Below the pieces are notes generated by a model. The model made no database searches, had not been told where the DNA came from, and saw only the letters and a program-made list of their open reading frames with translations. Position numbers and translations under genes: made by a program. Below, in pieces: positions 29,330 through 35,511 of a DNA stretch of 35,511 bases. Every line of letters begins with the position of its first letter. Position 1 is the stretch's first letter. Origin of the DNA: an uncultured Verrucomicrobiota bacterium (GTDB lineage: Bacteria > Verrucomicrobiota > Verrucomicrobiia > Limisphaerales > UBA9464); NCBI GenBank assembly GCA_903925515.1, contig CAIYFP010000615.1, positions 1 through 35,511 on the forward strand, in the 5' to 3' direction.

Positions 29330-29590
29330 ATGGATACGGTTACGGTTCGGTCTGGGAACGATTTTGGAATGAACTCTGAATTGACGAAGCGTGCGATGGA
29401 GAAGGTGGGCAACCCGCATGTGTTGGTGAATCTTGTTTCTCGCCGTGTGCGGCAGCTCAATGGCGGCGGGGGCGCGAGTCGTCCGATGGTGGAAGTGCCA
29501 CCGACGATGGGCGTGGCTGACATCGCGTTGACGGAGATCATCGAGGGCAAGCTGGGGTGGACGTTGAGCGATCCCGAGATCACGACCTAG
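29330..29590 (+). CDS. rpoZ: DNA-directed RNA polymerase subunit omega
   Basis: MNSELTKRAMEKVGNPHVLVNLVSRRVRQLNGGG...MGVADIALTEIIEGKLGW; start may be 29330 or 29369. Confidence 0.82.
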   Translation: MDTVTVRSGNDFGMNSELTKRAMEKVGNPHVLVNLVSRRVRQLNGGGGASRPMVEVPPTMGVADIALTEIIEGKLGWTLSDPEITT

Positions 29591-29646
29591 TTGCAAGGGT
29601 GCGACGAGGCCTTGCTTGATGCGCGGCGTCGCGTTCCGGCTGGGCC

Positions 29647-30111
29647 ATGGACCCGGCGATGGCCGACATCCTACAGAACGCCCGGGCGCGTCACGACTAC
29701 GAGGTCCTTGAGACGATCGAGGCGGGCTTGGTGCTCCGTGGAACGGAGGTGAAGGCGTTGCGGGCGGGGCGCGCGCAGATTTCCGATGCATTTGCGAAGG
29801 TGGAGCGCGGCCAAGCCTGGCTGCACAACGCGCACATTGACGAGTACTCGCACGGGAACATCCACAACCACGCGCCGAAGACGCCGCGTCGGTTGCTGCT
29901 GAACAAGTCCGAGATCTGCAGGCTGGAGGCCTTGTCCAACATCAAGGGCCATGCGCTGGTCCCGCTGGCATTGTACTGGAAGGGCAACCGCATCAAGGTG
30001 CGCCTTGCCGTCGGGCGAGGGCGCGACGCGCGGGACAAGCGCCATGAATTGCGCCGGCGCGAGGACGAGCGGGACATGCGACAGGCCCTTGCGAGGGCAC
30101 GGAAGAGTTGA
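29647..30111 (+). CDS. smpB: SsrA-binding protein
   Basis: ARHDYEVLETIEAGLVLRGTEVKALRAGRAQISDAFAKV...HIDEYSHGNIHNHAPKTPRRLLLNKSEI...ALYWKGNRIKVRLAVGRGRDARDKR. Confidence 0.97.
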   Translation: MDPAMADILQNARARHDYEVLETIEAGLVLRGTEVKALRAGRAQISDAFAKVERGQAWLHNAHIDEYSHGNIHNHAPKTPRRLLLNKSEICRLEALSNIKGHALVPLALYWKGNRIKVRLAVGRGRDARDKRHELRRREDERDMRQALARARKS

Positions 30112-30231
30112 GGGAAGGGCTTGCATGGAACGGCATGGGGATGAAGTCGAGGATGCGCGGTCCCGGAAGCCGGATGGGTGGGGCGGGTTGGGGCGGCGCG
30201 TGCTGGCGGGTCGTCCGGGACCGGGTCTGGC

Positions 30232-31704
30232 ATGAGTCCGTGGCTAATTCTTGCAATTGCGGCGGCCTATTTTGGGGCCGTGTGCGGCGTGGCGTGGTGG
30301 ACGGGTCGGCGGGCGGATGCCTCCGGCTACTTCCTTGGCAACCGCGAGTCGCGATGGTGGGTGGTGGCGTTTGGACTGATTGGGGACTCCTTGTCTGGGG
30401 TCACGTACATCTCGGTGCCGGGGCAGGTGGCGGCGAAGGCGTTCGGGTATTTCCAGATGGTCGTGGGCTACGTGCTGGGGTACGTGGTGATCGCGGAGGT
30501 GTTGGTGCCCCTGTACTACCGGCTGAACCTGACGTCGATCTACGGGTTCCTCGGCCAGCGGTTCGGGGTCACGGCCCAGAGGACGGGGGCGACGATCTTC
30601 CTTGTGTCGCGGGTGCTGGGAGCGGCGGCGCGGCTGTACCTTGCGGCGAACGTGTTCCAGCGGTTCGTGTTTGATCCGTTGGGCGTGCCGTTCTGGGTGG
30701 CGGTGCCCTGCATCCTCGCATTGATGTTGGCCTACACGATCCGGGGCGGCATCCGGACGCTGGTATGGACGGACCTGTTGCAGAGCGGGTTCCTTGTGCT
30801 GGGGTTGGTGATGTCGGTGGTGATCATCGGCACGGACATGGGTTTGGGGGCGGCGGGGTTGATGGGCAGGGCGTGGGGGAGCGACATGACGCGGGTGTTC
30901 GACTGGGACTGGCGTTCGCCGGGCTATTTCTGGAAGCAAATCCTCGCGGGCATGGCGATCACGGTGGTGATGACGGGGTTGGACCAGAACAACATGCAGA
31001 AGACCCTGTCCTGCCCGGATGCGCGGCAGGCGCGGAAGAACTTGTATGCGTTCGCCATGGTGCAGGTACCGGTCAATCTTTGCTTCCTGTTCCTCGGATG
31101 GTTGTTGCATGCGCATGCGCGGGAGAAGGGGATCGTGCTGCCGACGGCGACGGACCATGTGTTCCCGGAATTGGCGTTGCACCATCTGGGGACGCTGGCG
31201 GCGGTGGTGTTCGTGGTGGGATTGACGGCGGCCACGTTCAACAGCGCGGACTCGGTTTTGACGACGCTGACGACGTCGTTCTGCTTTGACTTCCTCGGGC
31301 TGGAGACGAGGGAGGATCTTGGGGAGGCGGGGCGTGCGCGAATCCGGCGTCGGGTGCATGTGGGGTTCGCGGTGGTGTTGTTGTGGGTGATCCTCGTCTT
31401 GAAGTCGTATCAAGGCGGGAACGTGCCGGTGATCGACATGGTGATGGGATTGGCGAGCTACACGTACGGACCGTTGCTGGGGCTGTTTGCACTGGGCTTG
31501 GGCACGCGGGTTCGGGTGGGCGGCCCGTGGTTGCCGGTGGTTTGCGTGGCCGCGCCGATGGCCTGCGCATGGATTGCATCCAACTCGGCCCAATGGCTGG
31601 GCGGCTATCGGTTCGGGACGGAACTGCTGTTGGCGAACGGGCTGCTGACGATGGCGGGACTGGCCTTGCTGGCGCGGACTCGGGACGCAGGGCAAGCGAG
31701 CTAG
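30232..31704 (+). CDS. Sodium:solute symporter family protein
   Basis: YFLGNRESRWWVVAFGLIGDSLSGVTYISVPGQVAAKAFGYFQMVVGYVLGY...IRGGIRTLVWTDLLQ...TAATFNSADSVLTTLTTSF. Confidence 0.93.
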   Translation: MSPWLILAIAAAYFGAVCGVAWWTGRRADASGYFLGNRESRWWVVAFGLIGDSLSGVTYISVPGQVAAKAFGYFQMVVGYVLGYVVIAEVLVPLYYRLNLTSIYGFLGQRFGVTAQRTGATIFLVSRVLGAAARLYLAANVFQRFVFDPLGVPFWVAVPCILALMLAYTIRGGIRTLVWTDLLQSGFLVLGLVMSVVIIGTDMGLGAAGLMGRAWGSDMTRVFDWDWRSPGYFWKQILAGMAITVVMTGLDQNNMQKTLSCPDARQARKNLYAFAMVQVPVNLCFLFLGWLLHAHAREKGIVLPTATDHVFPELALHHLGTLAAVVFVVGLTAATFNSADSVLTTLTTSFCFDFLGLETREDLGEAGRARIRRRVHVGFAVVLLWVILVLKSYQGGNVPVIDMVMGLASYTYGPLLGLFALGLGTRVRVGGPWLPVVCVAAPMACAWIASNSAQWLGGYRFGTELLLANGLLTMAGLALLARTRDAGQAS

Positions 31705-31777
31705 CCTCGGCCGTGGCTTTTCAAGGCAACCTTGGTCGAATCGCCCCGGGGTTTTCTTGGATCAACCCGGCACCTGC

Positions 31778-31794
31778 GGCGTGTGAGACACGCC
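31778..31794. terminator. Perfect hairpin GGCGTGT-GAG-ACACGCC between convergent genes
   Basis: 7-bp perfect stem with 3-nt loop between the symporter (+) and porin (-) 3' ends; no clear U tract. Confidence 0.4.
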
Positions 31795-31801
31795 CCGAGC
31801 C

Positions 31802-33294
31802 CTAGTAGCTCCACTGGACCTGCATTCCGATCCGGTCGGAGTCGGCGGCGTCCGAGTAGGGGGAGACGGAGGTGTTGGTGCGATGGAAGGCGTGGGTGTA
31901 GGCGACGGCGACCTCGAGGTCCTTCCATGGCGACCATTCGATGCCGAAGTCGATCTCGCTGACGCGGGATGCGGGGGCGTTGCGAGCGAACTTCCGGCCG
32001 CCCTCGTACCATTGGTAGCGAACGAAGGGGAACAGGGTGGAGTTGCCTGCCTTGCCGAGGTAGTTGGCCTGGATGTAGCCGCCCTGGAGGAAGCTGGACT
32101 CGATGCGCCGGAAGTCGTCGGAGAGGGTTGGCCCGCGTCCGACGGTCCATTCCGCCTCGAAACCGAGGGGCTTGGGATACCACACGGCCGTGGCGGCGAC
32201 GCGTTCGTCGGCGATGCCATCGGCGCGGGCGACGGGTCGGATGGATGCTCCGTCGGGAGCGGTGACCGCGAGCGTGTCCACCACGAAGCGGCCGGTATAG
32301 GCCTGGAGGCCGGGCTCGAAGATTTGGCCGTTGGGAAGCTCGAACGGGTAGCTGACCCGTGCCACGGCGTGGAGGTCGCCGTTGCGGTCGGAGCGATTGA
32401 GGCCCTGTCCCGAATAGATGCCGAGGCCGACCACACCGTAGTCTCCGGAACCCTTGAGGCCGGAGGAGACCAAGGTGCGGAATCGTTCGCGAACCTCGGC
32501 GGGAGCCCAATAGAAGAAGGCGCCGATGTCGCGTTCGCCCTCGACGGCGGAGTTGAGGGCATCGGCGCGTTCCAGCGGCGCCCGGTTCTGGCTGGACTGC
32601 ATGTTGACGAACCCGAACGGGACCTTGGATTGGCCCAGTCGCACGCGGTACTCCTTGGCCTTGTCGAAGGAGACGTCGGCGTAGATGTCGCGCAACTGGA
32701 CCGAGAACTGGCCATCCGTGGGCGTCGCGTTGAAGTCGGGCTGGATGTAGAGGAAGACGTGGTCGGAGACGTCGCCGCTCAGGATGAGTCGGCCGCGGCG
32801 AATCATGAACGAGTCCGTCTGCGACACGGATCGGTCGTTGGGCACGTTCAGCCCGGGGCCGGACTCGTCGAGGATGGCGTTGTAGCGGAACTGGACGTAG
32901 CCGCGGATGCTGAGCTTGTCGGACCACTTGGGGGCGGCCTTGGGGGTAACGGCCGGCGTGGCGTGGGTGGAAGCGGTGAGCGTGGGCTTGGAAGGATCGG
33001 CGTTGGCGGCCGGGGAGGCAGGGGTAGCCGGTGTCGGAGTGGCCGTGGGTGCCGCGGCTTGGGCGACGCCTGGGAAGGAATCGCAGGGGTGGGCGCCTTG
33101 CCCTTGGCATCGGCCTCCGATGCTGCTCGGAGTTCCTCGTACTGGGCCGCAGTGATGGTGCCTTGGTCGCGGAGGACTCGGAGCAAGCGGAGGAGGGCGG
33201 TGTCATCTCCCAGGGCGGCCGTGGCGGCGAGGGTGATGCAGGATGCGGCCAAGATTCGTTGGCGGCGGGGGAAAGATGGCTTTCGGATGTTCAT
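31802..33294 (-). CDS. Phosphate-selective porin O/P-like outer-membrane protein, apparent frameshift near 33055-33075
   Basis: N-terminus MNIRKPSFPRRQRILAASCITLAATAALGDDTALLRLLRVLRDQGTITAAQYEELRAASEAD in one frame; remainder APKWSDKLSIRGYVQFRYNAILDESGPGLNVPNDRSVSQTDSFMIRRGRLILSGDVSDHVFLYIQPDF... in another frame. Confidence 0.8.
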
Positions 33295-33406
33295 GGAGTG
33301 ATGGGCGAGTTTCGATTGAGTGGCGATTTGGTGTCGGAATCCGGGCATGGAAACAGGGAGCCGGGTGCGGAAGCTTGCCGGCCTTCGGTGGGAAGCTGCG
33401 GGGAGA

Positions 33407-34507
33407 CTAGGCGAGCCAGCGAACGAGGCGGAAGAGCCCGTAGGCGACGAGCGCGGTCATGGGGAGGGTGAGAACCCATGCCCAGAGGATCCGTTCGACG
33501 ACGGAGAGGTTGAGGGCGGAGAAGCGCTTGGCACAGCCGACGCCCATGATGCTGGTGGTGATGGCGTGGGTGGTGGAGACGGGCATGCCGAAATGCGCGG
33601 CGGTCATGAGGACGGTGGCGGCGGTGGTCTCGGCCGCGAAGCCGTGCACGGGCTGAAGCTTCACCATCTTGTGGCCCATGGTCTTGATGATCTTCCAGCC
33701 GCCGGCGGCGGTGCCGGCCGCCATGGTCAGGGCGCAGGTGACCTTGATCCACGTGGCGATGCCTTCCTTCCCGGCAGCATCCTTCATCATGGGATGGCGG
33801 AGGAAGTCGAGCCACGGGGGGAGTTGGTCGAGGAGCCCGGCCTGGGTGCCCACGAGCGCGAGGGCGATGATGCCCATGGTTTTCTGGGCGTCGTTGCTGC
33901 CATGGGAGAAGCCCATGTAGGCGGCGCTGGCGAGCTGGGCCTTCCCGAACACGCGCGAGACCCACTTGGGGCTCCATGTGCGGAGCAACAGGTAAAGCAG
34001 GGTCATGATGACCAGCCCGACGAGGAAGCCCATGACCGGGGAGAGGAACATCGGGATGATGACCTTGTAGAGGATGCCGTCGAACTTGTACCACGGCACG
34101 CCGTCCTTGGGGCGGCTGAGGATGACGACGGCGGCGTTGTTGCTGGCGGCGGCGATGCCGGCGCCAATGAGGCCGCCGATCAGGGCATGGCTGGAGCTCG
34201 AAGGAAGACCGAACCACCACGTGAGCAGGTTCCACACGATTGCGCCTCCGAGGGCGCAGATGAGCATCCATGAGGCCCACTCTGCGGGCACGAGCTTGGA
34301 GTCGAGCACGCCCGAGCTGATGGTCTTGGCGACGGCGGTGCCGTAGAGGGCACCCACGAGGTTGGTCACTGCGGCCATCAGGATGGCGAGGCGCGGCGTC
34401 AGGACCTTCGTGGAGACGACGGTGGCGATGGAGTTGGCGGTGTCATGGAAGCCGTTGATGTACTCGAACACCAACGCCACCACGATCACGGTGAGGATGA
34501 GCGCCAT
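33407..34507 (-). CDS. Inorganic phosphate transporter, Pit family
   Basis: EYINGFHDTANSIATVVSTKVL...GLPSSSSHALIGGLIGAG...GFSHGSNDAQKTMGIIALAL...GMPVSTTHAITTSIMGVG. Confidence 0.97.
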   Translation of the reverse strand: MALILTVIVVALVFEYINGFHDTANSIATVVSTKVLTPRLAILMAAVTNLVGALYGTAVAKTISSGVLDSKLVPAEWASWMLICALGGAIVWNLLTWWFGLPSSSSHALIGGLIGAGIAAASNNAAVVILSRPKDGVPWYKFDGILYKVIIPMFLSPVMGFLVGLVIMTLLYLLLRTWSPKWVSRVFGKAQLASAAYMGFSHGSNDAQKTMGIIALALVGTQAGLLDQLPPWLDFLRHPMMKDAAGKEGIATWIKVTCALTMAAGTAAGGWKIIKTMGHKMVKLQPVHGFAAETTAATVLMTAAHFGMPVSTTHAITTSIMGVGCAKRFSALNLSVVERILWAWVLTLPMTALVAYGLFRLVRWLA

Positions 34508-34528
34508 GCGAATCCCTTGGGGCGGGCT

Positions 34529-35164
34529 TCAGGAGTTCTTGAGGACGATGTGGAAGATGACGTTGCCGGAGTCGCGGCAACGGTCGATGACCTTTTCGAG
34601 GAGGTCGTAGAGGTCCTTGAGGGCGATGACGCTCACGGCGTCCTTTTGGCCGGCGTACAGGTCGCGAAGCAGGTCGATCATGAGCTTGTCGGCCTCGCCC
34701 TCGAGGTATTGGAGGCGGTCGTTCTGTTCCTTGACCTTCTCGAGGTCCGGGGAAGATCGGAGGGCCTTGACCATGACGAGGACAACGTCGGCGGCCTTGA
34801 GGAGGAGGCCGGCCTGGCGGGAGAAGTCGGTCTTGCGGACGCGCTCGGGGCAGAGGAGGAGGCGTTCGCCGAACTTCTCGAGGGTCTTGGGGATCTTGTA
34901 GAGGGCGTTGCTGAGGGCCTCGATGTCCTCGCGTTCGAGGGGGGTGACGAATGTGGTGGTCAGGCGTTCGCTGATTTCCTCGGTGATGCGCTTGTCCTTT
35001 TTCCGGAGCAGGGCGAAGTCGTCGAGGCTTCCGGCCTCGGGCTTGGCGAGGAGACGGACGAGCAGGTCCACGCTCTCCCTGGCTTCCTCGGCGCTCTTTT
35101 CGAGCAGCTCGAAAAAAACCTCTTCGCCCCCGACCAGTTTCTTGAGTGAAAACATGTGGCCCAA
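34529..35164 (-). CDS. DUF47 family PhoU-like protein, partner of Pit transporter
   Basis: MFSLKKLVGGEEVFFELLEKSAEEARESVDLLVRLL...TTTFVTPLEREDIEALSNALYKIPKTLEKFGER; start is either TTG at 35164 (next to GGAGG) or ATG at 35155. Confidence 0.92.
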   Translation of the reverse strand: MGHMFSLKKLVGGEEVFFELLEKSAEEARESVDLLVRLLAKPEAGSLDDFALLRKKDKRITEEISERLTTTFVTPLEREDIEALSNALYKIPKTLEKFGERLLLCPERVRKTDFSRQAGLLLKAADVVLVMVKALRSSPDLEKVKEQNDRLQYLEGEADKLMIDLLRDLYAGQKDAVSVIALKDLYDLLEKVIDRCRDSGNVIFHIVLKNS

Positions 35165-35174
35165 GCACGCCTCC

Positions 35175-35218
35175 GGGTCGTGACGCAGATATGTCTCAAG
35201 CGTGACGATTGTGTTACG
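35175..35218 (-). promoter_or_regulatory. Candidate Pho-box-like array: four phased 11-bp units upstream of DUF47-pit
   Basis: Minus strand: CGTAACACAAT CGTCACGCTTG AGACATATCTG CGTCACGACCC, exact 11-bp periodicity with two identical CGTCACG cores 22 bp apart. Confidence 0.4.
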
Positions 35219-35511
35219 CGTTGTGCTGGGGAGTCGATTGAGCCTAAAGGCGGCAGGTCAATAGGGCTTCAAGGCAACGAAATGGCCGACCTATCAAGGC
35301 AGAAACGCCCTGTGGAATCCATCCGAGACCTCACCCCTCGGGTGAGATTGGACTGCGCCAGTCCGCGTTGTAGCCCAAGTTCCGCAGTTGTAGAGGCTGT
35401 TTCACTGGTTTCGCTGGGGTTTCCCAAAATCAGCACCCCGTTTTCTCCACTACATTTTCCACCAGCCGCGATCCCCGCGGCAGCCTCAGCCCAAGGTGCG
35501 CCAGCAACAAC

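Noticed and set aside
29590-30231. tmRNA (ssrA) next to smpB
   Set aside because: No tRNA-like ends or tag-peptide reading frame recognised around smpB.
1-35511. CRISPR arrays, rRNA, prophage
   Set aside because: No regularly spaced direct repeats, rRNA-like segments or phage structural genes seen.

Overview
This is a GC-rich chromosomal window whose protein content looks like a member of the Verrucomicrobiota (inferred from protein style only). The main feature is a 13-gene complex I operon, nuoB-C-D-E-F-G-H-I-J-K-L-M-N, on the + strand (4730-18691). A tRNA-Gln(CTG) lies on the opposite strand between nuoE and nuoF, and no nuoA is visible. Other content: a truncated, frameshifted secreted protein with two discoidin-like/Ig-like modules and an FGE-like domain at the left edge; a HIT protein; a degenerate DruA(DUF4338)/ISAs1-like transposase remnant; a TPR membrane protein; a translationally coupled CNB-domain/ABC ATPase/permease operon; ychF; a PhoD-like phosphatase; tRNA-Val(TAC); a dxr / pseudopilin / amidohydrolase operon joined by ATGA overlaps; rpoZ; smpB; a sodium:solute symporter; and a phosphate locus (OprO/P-like porin with an apparent frameshift, Pit transporter, DUF47/PhoU-like protein). 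The most interesting non-coding signals are a perfect CRP-type palindrome (TGTGA-N6-TCACA within TTGTGAA-AGAA-TTCACAA) upstream of nuoB, a phased 4 x 11-bp Pho-box-like array upstream of the DUF47-pit genes, a seven-run G-quadruplex-capable tract before rpoZ, tandem perfect hairpins in the compositionally different right end, and a strong GCA-TGG codon-context bias. No CRISPR array, prophage or intact mobile element was found. All motif, homology and promoter calls were made by eye.
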